Assembly: GCA_046717125.1 (NCBI GenBank)
Contig: JBKJVQ010000126.1
Span: 1-7,770, forward strand
Source: JBKJVQ01 sp046717125
GTDB taxonomy: Bacteria > Pseudomonadota > Alphaproteobacteria > Rhizobiales > Methyloligellaceae
Length of the DNA: 7,770 bases
Direction: 5' to 3'
Shown here: piece after piece, positions 1 to 6,733 of the stretch
Position numbering within the stretch: position 1 is the first letter of the stretch
How the letters are laid out: each line of letters begins with the position of its first letter
Notes under the pieces: generated by a model
What the model saw: only the letters and a program-made list of their open reading frames with translations
Told to the model about the DNA's origin: nothing
Database searches by the model: none
Position numbers and translations under genes: made by a program

Positions 1-671
<671 letters not shown>

Positions 672-761
672 GAGGCTGAGTTTGACGCGCGCTTGTTTGA
701 AAAATCGTTGCCCGGTAGATTCGCGGTTAGCGAAGCGTGAAGACGCTCATGGCCCAATCTG

Positions 762-829
762 GCTCGAGCATGATGCCGGAAAAGCCTGCCCCGCACCTGA
801 TCCGGGGTGTGGAGCGGTTTTCGGACGAT
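762..829. repeat. Nested palindromic extragenic repeat
   Basis: Outer near-palindromic arms CCGGAAAA (776-783) and TTTTCGG (818-824) enclose an inner hairpin CCCCG (789-793) / CGGGG (803-807). Read on the minus strand, the outer part matches, from memory, a short repeat scattered through Hyphomicrobiales genomes (CCGAAAACCGCT, then a core, then CCGGCATCATGCTC). Here about 25 bases carrying the inner CCCCGGATCAGGTGCGGGG hairpin interrupt it. The repeat sits directly behind the efflux transporter stop codon, between two genes on the same strand. The palindromes are visible in the sequence; membership of a repeat family is recollection and needs a genome-wide count. Confidence 0.6.
780..807 (-). 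terminator. Possible rho-independent terminator of the efflux operon
   Basis: On the minus strand, 22 bases after the transporter stop codon, a 5-bp all-GC stem (CCCCG/CGGGG, 9-base loop) is followed by CAGGC and then TTTT (783-780). The T tract is short and five bases away from the stem, so this is a weak terminator at best. It lies inside the palindromic repeat, whose hairpin may serve both roles. Confidence 0.4.
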
Positions 830-2416
830 CTAGTGCGGCAGGATGGTCACGCCCTTCGCCGGCTTCTTCATCAGCAAGAGAACCGGCAGGATCGCGAACG
901 TAATCCAGCCGATGAACCAGAACAGGTCGACAAAGGCCATCATCTGGGCATGACGACCGATGTCCTGGGCTATCGCGATCTTCCCGCCGACGCTTTGCGG
1001 CGTCAGGCCCAGCGTCTCGAAATAGCCGGGGAGATCGGGGCTGTACGGCGTCACGTGATGGCCGATCTCCTGCCAATGGATCTGCCCTTGCGCCACGAAC
1101 AGCCAGCTCACGACGGCGATGCCCATGGACGAGCCGATGCCGCGCATCAGCGCGTACAGCCCCGCCGCCTCGTCGAGTTTTGCTTTCGGTATGCGGGAGA
1201 ATGCGGTCGCCGTCAGCGGCACGAAGAACAGGCCCATGCCGAACCCGGCGATGATGCCGGGCCAGGTGATGCCCCAGGCGTCGATGCCGAGATGGAAGCG
1301 CGCCATCAGGATGGTTCCGATCGCGCTGAGCACGACGCCTGCTGCGACCAGCCAGCGGGGATCGAAGATCTTGATCAGGACCGCGCCCGTGATCGCCATG
1401 GCGAAGGCGGCCGCGATCGCGCGCGGCACAAACAGGAGCCCCGCCTCGAATGCCGGATAGCCCAGCAGCCGCTGCGTCAGGAGCGGGATCAACGCGATCG
1501 AGCCGAACAACGAGATGCCGTAGGCGGTGATGGTGAGCACGCCGGCAAGAAAATTTCGGTCCCGGAGCAATCCTAAGTCGACGATATTGTCGGGCTTTCC
1601 CCAACCCCGCATGAAGAAGGCGAGGCCCGCGAAGAACGCGATGAAGGCGAAGATCTGGATCGTGACGGAATCGAACCAGTCGAGCGACGGTCCTTGATCG
1701 AGGAAGAGTTGAAGCGCGCCGACCGTGAGTACGAGCAGAGTCAGACCGGGCCAGTCCGTATGGATCGATCGGACCTCACGTTTGGGAAGCTGGCCGAGCG
1801 CAAGCACGATCGCGAACAGACCAATCGGCACGTTGATGTAGAAGACCGCGCGCCAGGAATAAGAATCTGTCAGCCAGCCTCCCAGTATTGGTCCCATGAC
1901 CGGCGCGACGATGATGCCGAGACCGAAAATGGCGATCGCCTGGCCGGCCCTTTCGCGCGGGAACGAGTCCAGCAGGATCGACTGGCCGAGTGGCACGAGC
2001 GGCGCACCGAACACGCCTTGCGCGATGCGGAACACGACCATCGAGGTCAGGTCCCAGGCCATGCCGCACAGGGCCGAGGAGATGACGAACCCCGTGATTG
2101 ACATGAACAAGAGCCGTCTGCGCCCGAGCCACTCCGACAAATGACCCGTGAGCGGCATGATGACGGCGGCCGAGACGAGATAGGACGTGAGCACCAAGGT
2201 GATCTGATCGGCCGTCGCGCCAAACGAGCCGAGCATGTGCGGGATCGCGACGTTGACGATCGTGATGTCGAGCACTTCGAGGAACGCGCATGTCGTCGCG
2301 GCGACGACCAGCGCGATCGGGACGCGGTCGCCCTTCACAAATCGTGGCGCCGGTTCAGAGACCGTGTCTACGACCGCGGCGTTGGCCGGCATCACCTTGT
2401 ATTTACGCTTCGCCAT
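830..2416 (-). CDS. EmrB/QacA-type MFS drug:proton antiporter (DHA2 family, 14 TM)
   Basis: Inner-membrane exporter that uses the proton gradient to expel hydrophobic compounds, probably through a tripartite complex with the fusion protein encoded just upstream. From ATG 2416 it has 528 residues, the usual EmrB length. Visible hallmarks are TM1 ending in LDITIVNVAIPHM (about 49-61), the loop 2-3 motif A GHLSEWLGRRR (91-101), the TM5 antiporter motif C GLGIIVAPVMGPILGGW (165-181), and about 14 hydrophobic segments ending at a basic tail (MKKPAKG). The open frame extends 35 codons upstream to 2521, but that part is hydrophilic, lacks family resemblance and would overlap the upstream gene by 50 bases. 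ATG 2416 leaves a 55-base gap. A GTG at 2437 is also possible, and none of these starts has a strong Shine-Dalgarno. The operon order emrA-emrB is typical. Substrate unknown; no regulator gene is adjacent. Confidence 0.95.
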   Translation of the reverse strand: MAKRKYKVMPANAAVVDTVSEPAPRFVKGDRVPIALVVAATTCAFLEVLDITIVNVAIPHMLGSFGATADQITLVLTSYLVSAAVIMPLTGHLSEWLGRRRLLFMSITGFVISSALCGMAWDLTSMVVFRIAQGVFGAPLVPLGQSILLDSFPRERAGQAIAIFGLGIIVAPVMGPILGGWLTDSYSWRAVFYINVPIGLFAIVLALGQLPKREVRSIHTDWPGLTLLVLTVGALQLFLDQGPSLDWFDSVTIQIFAFIAFFAGLAFFMRGWGKPDNIVDLGLLRDRNFLAGVLTITAYGISLFGSIALIPLLTQRLLGYPAFEAGLLFVPRAIAAAFAMAITGAVLIKIFDPRWLVAAGVVLSAIGTILMARFHLGIDAWGITWPGIIAGFGMGLFFVPLTATAFSRIPKAKLDEAAGLYALMRGIGSSMGIAVVSWLFVAQGQIHWQEIGHHVTPYSPDLPGYFETLGLTPQSVGGKIAIAQDIGRHAQMMAFVDLFWFIGWITFAILPVLLLMKKPAKGVTILPH

Positions 2417-2471
2417 CTGCCGATCGTTCTCAGTCACGGCGACTTGATCCGGCTCATGAGCGGTTCGGCGG

Positions 2472-3524
2472 TCACTGCGCTGCTGATTGCCGGTCTTGAT
2501 CGGTCGTGTCGACCGTAACATTGGCGGACGCGCCGACTCTCAAAGGACGCGATGAGTCCTCGGGCGGCTCGGGGATTCTGACCCGAACCGTAAAGCGCTG
2601 CGTGACCTTGACCCAGTTGCCGGTCGCATTCTCGGCGGGCAGCGCGGAAAAGGTCGCACCGGAGCCTGCGCTGATCGAGTCGACCACGCCCTTGATCGTC
2701 ATGCTCGGATACATGTCGAGAACGATAGTCGCCTCCTGGCCCGGTCGAATGCGCGTTATGTCGGTTTCCTTGAAGTTGGCGTCGACCCACCATTTGCCGG
2801 GCTCGACAAGCGCAAACAGGGGATGCCCGGCCGCGACCGTCGCCCCCGGGCGCAGCGAGATGCCAGAGATCCAGCCGCTCGACGGCGCATCCACATAGGT
2901 GTTGATGAGATCGGCCTCGGATTTGTCGAGCGCGGCCGAGGCCGAGCGCAATTGCGACATTTCGGGCGTGCTGCCTGATGCCTGGTCCTGCGCGGTATCG
3001 AACTCGGCCTGGGCCTGCTCCACCGCTGCGACCGCTTTGCGCCAAGCCTCCTCGGCCTTGGTGACGTCCGCGTCGGGCAGGGGCGTGCCGCCCTCGCCCT
3101 GGCGTGCGGTCTGAACGGCGTCGCGCGCCGCGGGCAGTTTTTGGCGCGCCTCCGACAGCTTGTTGGCGGCGTCGCGCAAAGCATTGGCGTCGTCGCCCGC
3201 CGCTTCGGCCGCCTGATCGAAGAAGGCGCGATCGGCGCGAAGCTGCGCTTCATAAGGCGCGGGATTGATGTCGAACAAAGGATCGCCCGCCTCGACGGAA
3301 GCGTTCTGCCCGACAAGGACGCGCCGGACCGTGCCGGACACTTCCGGGGATATGCGCACAATATTGGCGTGCGTATAAGCGTTGTCGGTCGAAGGATAGA
3401 TTTCGGCGTGCCGCCAATACATGACGCCGCCGACCGCCGTCACCACCAGCAAAATCAGGAGCAGCATCCACCGCACCGCTTTTCGCGCGCGCGAAGTGCC
3501 TGACTTTTCGGAGGTCTCGGCCAT
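2472..3524 (-). CDS. EmrA/HlyD-family membrane fusion (periplasmic adaptor) protein
   Basis: Periplasmic adaptor that links the MFS pump to an outer-membrane channel; no channel gene is in the window. It has 350 residues from ATG 3524. This start was chosen because AAGGTGG (3537-3531) lies six bases upstream and because MAETSEKSG plus a basic stretch leads straight into a single TM helix (about 19-37, MLLLILLVVTAVGGVMYW). The open frame reaches back to 3632, but that extension is intergenic in character. Next come the first half-motif STDNAYTHANIVRISPEVSG (about 45-64), a long Ala/Glu/Gln-rich coiled-coil hairpin (about 85-190), the second lipoyl half (VDAPSSGWISGISLRPGATV), and a beta-barrel region with the EmrA signature ATGNWVKVTQRFTVRVRI near the C terminus. 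It is the first gene of a two-gene operon with the downstream antiporter. Confidence 0.94.
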   Translation of the reverse strand: MAETSEKSGTSRARKAVRWMLLLILLVVTAVGGVMYWRHAEIYPSTDNAYTHANIVRISPEVSGTVRRVLVGQNASVEAGDPLFDINPAPYEAQLRADRAFFDQAAEAAGDDANALRDAANKLSEARQKLPAARDAVQTARQGEGGTPLPDADVTKAEEAWRKAVAAVEQAQAEFDTAQDQASGSTPEMSQLRSASAALDKSEADLINTYVDAPSSGWISGISLRPGATVAAGHPLFALVEPGKWWVDANFKETDITRIRPGQEATIVLDMYPSMTIKGVVDSISAGSGATFSALPAENATGNWVKVTQRFTVRVRIPEPPEDSSRPLRVGASANVTVDTTDQDRQSAAQ

Positions 3525-3530
3525 CGAATG

Positions 3531-3537
3531 CCACCTT
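3531..3537 (-). promoter_or_regulatory. Ribosome binding site of the fusion protein gene
   Basis: AAGGTGG on the minus strand, six bases before ATG 3524. It decides the start against the longer open frame reaching back to 3632. Confidence 0.7.
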
Positions 3538-3558
3538 GAACGAGGGAAGAGGAAGGAA

Positions 3559-3571
3559 TTAAGGCCCTTAA
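3559..3571. promoter_or_regulatory. 13-bp palindrome upstream of the efflux operon (possible operator)
   Basis: TTAAGG-C-CCTTAA is a perfect inverted repeat with 6-bp arms around one central base. It lies 34 bases upstream of the fusion-protein ATG, where an operator or the start of the 5' leader would be. The symmetry is plain in the sequence; binding by a repressor is inference. The rest of the 239-base gap (3525-3763) holds no gene I can support. Its other structure is a GTCGAAG direct repeat (3744-3750 and 3755-3761) just after the nuclease stop. Confidence 0.35.
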
Positions 3572-3763
3572 AGCGCAACAGAGCCTGCCGCGCCACCCCC
3601 CAATATGGTCGCAGCCCTTGGTTGCCGAGCAAGATTACAGCAGTTTAATCCGGGCCGCTGGCGGGAGAACCACGGATGACCTCGATATGGCGCGGGAATA
3701 AGGCTCGCCGATGACGACGATACGCAGATTTCCTTCTGCATACGTCGAAGACATGTCGAAGGA

Positions 3764-4534
3764 TTAACGGACAGACCGTCTCCACCCGGCGGCCAACGCT
3801 TCGCTTTCGGAGCAGAACATGCGTTCGCCCTTCCTTGGGTCGATTTGCGTTTTTGCGTAATGGAAGTGCGAGGGCAGGTGATAGATACGTTCGCCGGTGG
3901 GCGAAATGTTGCCCTTGATGCTGCAGCCATCGGCAGAGCCCGCGATTTCGACCTCGCGCCGAGCCTCGGCCGCGACCTGCCGCCGCCACTCCCACGGCAT
4001 CTCGAACGTGCCGGCCCACACACCAGCCGCCGCCTTTCGTGCGCGCCGCTTCTCGGCCAGGTAGCGGCTATCGTACTTCACGAATGCAAGCGCATGACCC
4101 GTCTCGACCATGCGCGCGTTGACGTCGATTCCGCCAGCGACGCACACGGCCAGAAGCCGGTCGTAGGCGTCCGTACCTTCGCCGTTGCAGACCACGTCGC
4201 TTCGGCCGACCAGCGCCGCAAGCGCCCGCGCGGCGGTTTCCCCACATGCAGTCTTGGCCCCGGATTTGGCCATGCAGGTCTGTCGCAACTCCGGCGCATC
4301 GATCCCGGCCAGACGCACGCGTGAGCCGGCAAGGCTTATCGTATCGCCGTCGATGACGGTGGCGTGGCCGGCAAGCGGCGCGGAGGCCGATGGGGCAAGC
4401 ATTGCGCCGGCAAACACGACTACGCTGGCGCAAAAAACGGCCGGACCGAAGCGGACAGGCCCTTTCAGTTGCCCGGCCCGTCCTCTGGGCACCAGGGCAA
4501 GTGCTGCGCGCCGAGGCGATCCTGATCGTCCCAC
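3764..4534 (-). CDS. Secreted thermonuclease-like (SNase) protein with short C-terminal accessory domain
   Basis: Probable exported calcium-dependent nuclease of the staphylococcal nuclease fold. It has 256 residues from GTG 4534; no in-frame ATG is usable before Met45, which lies inside the signal sequence. Residues about 29-52 form a signal peptide after an unusually long basic leader (GPAVFCASVVVFAGAMLAPSASA). The SNase core starts at ATVIDGDTISL (58-68). It keeps the equivalents of the catalytic and metal ligands: Asp62/Asp64, Arg74 and Asp79 (RVRLAGIDAPE), Glu82 and Arg126 (AYDRLLAVC). Two cysteine pairs in the core may form disulfides. The last 50 residues (CSIKGNISPTGERIYHLPSH, then FCSESEALAAGWR) match a small domain that I recall being called 'sunset' in current annotation; it often follows SNase domains in alphaproteobacteria and its role is unclear. 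The gene is divergent from thiC and co-directional with the efflux operon, but separated from it by 239 bases. Confidence 0.9.
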   Translation of the reverse strand: MGRSGSPRRAALALVPRGRAGQLKGPVRFGPAVFCASVVVFAGAMLAPSASAPLAGHATVIDGDTISLAGSRVRLAGIDAPELRQTCMAKSGAKTACGETAARALAALVGRSDVVCNGEGTDAYDRLLAVCVAGGIDVNARMVETGHALAFVKYDSRYLAEKRRARKAAAGVWAGTFEMPWEWRRQVAAEARREVEIAGSADGCSIKGNISPTGERIYHLPSHFHYAKTQIDPRKGERMFCSESEALAAGWRRSVR

Positions 4535-4537
4535 GAT

Positions 4538-4573
4538 CCACCCTCATTGAGCGAGGCCGCAAGACTAGGGTGG
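4538..4573 (-). promoter_or_regulatory. Inverted repeat that could hide the nuclease ribosome binding site
   Basis: On the minus strand CCACCCT (4573-4567) is the exact complement of AGGGTGG (4544-4538), which is the Shine-Dalgarno-like sequence three bases before GTG 4534. The loop would be 22 bases. The 7-bp match is seen directly; translational control is inference. The spacing to the start is short, so initiation is probably weak. Confidence 0.35.
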
Positions 4574-4686
4574 CGATCGTTTCTCATCCGTTAACGAAGT
4601 CTGAAGTCGCACGCGCTCTGTTTGCCGAATGGTCGCGGGGGTGGCCTGATTGATTGCAAGCATCGCCATCCTCCTCCACACTCGCG

Positions 4687-4814
4687 CATCCAAGGGGCGC
4701 CGGAGTAACCGGCTGAGATCGGGCTGACTTGAGCCGGCGTACGCGCAGTTACGCACGGGTTACCGCCTGAGTACCCTTCGAACCTGATCCGGGTCATGCC
4801 GGCGAAGGGATGGG
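4687..4814 (+). ncRNA. TPP riboswitch (THI element) controlling thiC
   Basis: Cis-acting RNA that binds thiamine pyrophosphate and represses the downstream gene. The conserved parts occur in order. P1 pairs CATCC (4687-4691) with GGATG (4808-4812). GGGGCGCC follows (4694-4701), then CTGAGA of the pyrimidine-sensing arm (4713-4718), a long variable P3/P3a arm to about 4772, ACCC, then AACCTGATCCGGGTCATGCC (4781-4800). In this last part CCGG/CCGG form P4 around the TCATG loop, and GGCGAAGGGA closes the aptamer. The P3 extension of roughly 50 bases is longer than in Escherichia coli thiM but within family variation. It lies 81 bases upstream of thiC in the same direction, its standard location. 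The aptamer ends are approximate. Confidence 0.97.
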
Positions 4815-4895
4815 TCGTGCCGCGCAAGGTTCATCCCGTTCATCGACCTGATCGCTCCATGCCGGATCGGCGCATGCGCTTCGAGGAGGCGAACC
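4815..4895 (+). promoter_or_regulatory. thiC: Expression platform and ribosome binding site of thiC
   Basis: No hairpin followed by a T tract lies between aptamer and gene, so control is probably translational. CATCCC (4832-4837) can compete with P1 for GGGATG (4807-4812). CGTTCAT (4837-4843) is the exact complement of ATGAACG at the start codon (4896-4902), and GTTCATC occurs twice (4829-4835, 4838-4844). A strong Shine-Dalgarno GAGGAGG (4883-4889) sits six bases before ATG 4896. A CATGCCG...CGGCGCATG hairpin (4858-4876) lies just before it. Pairings were found by eye, without folding energies. Confidence 0.6.
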
Positions 4896-6731
4896 ATGAA
4901 CGAACACGTGCCGCCCGCGGGAATTGCGACATCCAGCGTGACCACCGGGCCACTGGCGTCGAGCCGCAAGGTGCACTCTTCACCGGAGGCCGCGCCGCAT
5001 GTCGCCGTCCCGTTCCGCGACATCGGCCTGACGACGGGCGATGCGTTTCGCGTCTATGACAGTTCGGGTCCGTACACGGACGACGCGGCGCGGATCGATG
5101 TGGATGCGGGACTGCCACGCCTGCGCACGCCCTGGATCGAGACACGTGGGGGCGTCGAGCGCTATCAAGGGCGGGACGTCCAGCCGGTCGACAACGGCAA
5201 TGTGACGGGGGCGCATCTCGCCCGGGCATTCCCGGTCGCCAACAAGCCGCTGCGGGGCATGGGCGATGCGCCCGTGACGCAGATTGAGTTCGCCCGCGCC
5301 GGCATCGTCACCGACGAGATGCGCTATGTCGCCCATCGCGAGAACATCAGCCGCACCAAGATGCGCGAAGACGCCGAGGCGCGGCTCGCCGACGGCGAGA
5401 GTTTTGGCGCGTCGGTCCCTTACTTCGTCACACCGGAATTCGTGCGCGACGAGGTGGCGCGCGGCCGCGCCATCATCCCGGCGAACATCAACCATCCGGA
5501 ATCCGAGCCGATGATCATCGGCCGGAACTTCCTCACCAAGATCAACGCCAATATCGGCAACTCGGCCGTCACCTCCTCGGTTGAGGAAGAGATCGAGAAG
5601 ATGGTCTGGGCGATCCGGTGGGGCGCGGACACGGTCATGGACCTTTCCACGGGGCGCAACATCCACAACACGCGCGAATGGATCATCCGCAACGCGCCCG
5701 TGCCGATCGGCACCGTGCCGATCTACCAGGCGTTGGAGAAGGTGGACGGCGATCCCGTCAAGCTCGACTGGGAGGTCTACAAGGACACGCTGATCGAGCA
5801 GTGCGAGCAGGGCGTCGACTATTTTACGATCCATGCGGGCGTCAGGCTCGCCTATGTGCCGCTGACCGCCAACCGCCGCACCGGCATCGTCAGCCGCGGC
5901 GGCTCGATCATGGCGAAATGGTGCCTGTCGCGGCACAAGGAATCGTTCCTGTACGAACGGTTCGAGGAGATCTGCGACCTCATGCGCCGCTACGGCGTGT
6001 CGTTCTCCCTGGGCGACGGACTGCGTCCCGGCTCCATTGCCGACGCCAACGACCGCGCGCAGTTCGCGGAGCTCGAAACGCTTGGTGAGCTGACGAAAAT
6101 TGCGTGGGATCGCGGTTGCCAGGTGATGATCGAGGGACCCGGCCACGTGCCGCTGCATAAGATCAAGGTGAATGTCGAGAAGCAGATCGCGCTCTGCGGA
6201 GAGGCGCCGTTCTATACGCTGGGGCCGCTCGTCACCGACATCGCGCCGGCCTACGACCACATCACATCGGCCATCGGCGCGGCGATGATCGGCTGGTTCG
6301 GCACGTCGATGCTTTGCTACGTGACGCCGAAGGAGCATCTGGGCCTCCCCAACCGGGACGACGTAAAGGCGGGCGTGATTGCCTACCGGATCGCGGCCCA
6401 CGCCGCCGACCTCGCCAAGGGCCATCCGGCCGCGCAGGCGCGCGACGATGCGCTGTCACAAGCGCGGTTCGACTTCCGCTGGGAGGACCAGTTCGCGCTC
6501 TCGCTCGATCCCGATACGGCCAAGAGCTACCACGACGAGACGCTGCCCAAGGAGGCGCACAAGGTGGCGCATTTCTGCTCCATGTGCGGCCCGAAATTCT
6601 GCTCGATGGAAATTACGCAGCAGGTCCGCGACTACGCCGCCGCGCTGGAGGCGAAGGAGCGCGGGCTGGCCGAGAAGGCGGCGGAGTTCGTGAAGCGCGG
6701 CGCGGAGGTTTATGTGGATATGCCTCAATAA
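4896..6731 (+). CDS. thiC: Phosphomethylpyrimidine synthase ThiC
   Basis: Radical-SAM enzyme of thiamine synthesis. It rearranges 5-aminoimidazole ribotide into 4-amino-5-hydroxymethyl-2-methylpyrimidine phosphate, with formate and carbon monoxide as by-products, in the cytosol. At 611 residues it is the normal bacterial length and looks complete. An N-terminal ThiC-associated region leads into the barrel. Conserved blocks are NFLTKINANIGNSAV (from residue 211), GADTVMDLSTGRNIHNTREW (from 243), the SRGGSIMAKWCL and SLGDGLRPGSIADA stretches, and EGPGHVPLHKI. Near the C terminus CSMCGPKFC (Cys561, Cys564, Cys569) is the unusual CxxCxxxxC motif that binds the 4Fe-4S cluster. ATG 4896 has GAGGAGG six bases upstream. 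Expression should fall when TPP binds the leader riboswitch. The gene stands alone: no other thiamine gene lies in the window. Its stop codon is two bases from the end of the convergent ATPase remnant, so no separate terminator fits between them. Confidence 0.99.
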   Translation: MNEHVPPAGIATSSVTTGPLASSRKVHSSPEAAPHVAVPFRDIGLTTGDAFRVYDSSGPYTDDAARIDVDAGLPRLRTPWIETRGGVERYQGRDVQPVDNGNVTGAHLARAFPVANKPLRGMGDAPVTQIEFARAGIVTDEMRYVAHRENISRTKMREDAEARLADGESFGASVPYFVTPEFVRDEVARGRAIIPANINHPESEPMIIGRNFLTKINANIGNSAVTSSVEEEIEKMVWAIRWGADTVMDLSTGRNIHNTREWIIRNAPVPIGTVPIYQALEKVDGDPVKLDWEVYKDTLIEQCEQGVDYFTIHAGVRLAYVPLTANRRTGIVSRGGSIMAKWCLSRHKESFLYERFEEICDLMRRYGVSFSLGDGLRPGSIADANDRAQFAELETLGELTKIAWDRGCQVMIEGPGHVPLHKIKVNVEKQIALCGEAPFYTLGPLVTDIAPAYDHITSAIGAAMIGWFGTSMLCYVTPKEHLGLPNRDDVKAGVIAYRIAAHAADLAKGHPAAQARDDALSQARFDFRWEDQFALSLDPDTAKSYHDETLPKEAHKVAHFCSMCGPKFCSMEITQQVRDYAAALEAKERGLAEKAAEFVKRGAEVYVDMPQ

Positions 6732-6733
6732 GG

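Noticed and set aside
781..807. CCTGATCCGGG shared between the repeat and the TPP aptamer, considered as a second riboswitch
   Set aside because: None of the other conserved TPP elements (CTGAGA, the closing P1 stem) are near 781-807, so the match is coincidental.
737..1576. 279-codon plus-strand open frame opposite the MFS gene
   Set aside because: Composition is the complement of transmembrane codons (charged, Arg/Asp/Gln-rich), there is no family signal, and the opposite strand clearly encodes the DHA2 transporter.
3525..3632. 36-residue N-terminal extension of the fusion protein
   Set aside because: ATG 3524 has a good ribosome binding site and gives the usual short cytosolic tail before the TM helix; the extension runs through the palindrome at 3559-3571.
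3635..3754. 39-codon minus-strand frame starting ATG after the nuclease gene
   Set aside because: The composition is not absurd, but there is no Shine-Dalgarno, no recognisable family, and other frames overlap it equally well; not enough to call a gene.
4980..6425. 481-codon open frame on the minus strand across thiC
   Set aside because: It is antisense to a complete, highly conserved thiC. Long antisense frames arise from the strong third-position GC bias, and the protein is Arg/His/Asp-rich without any recognisable motif.
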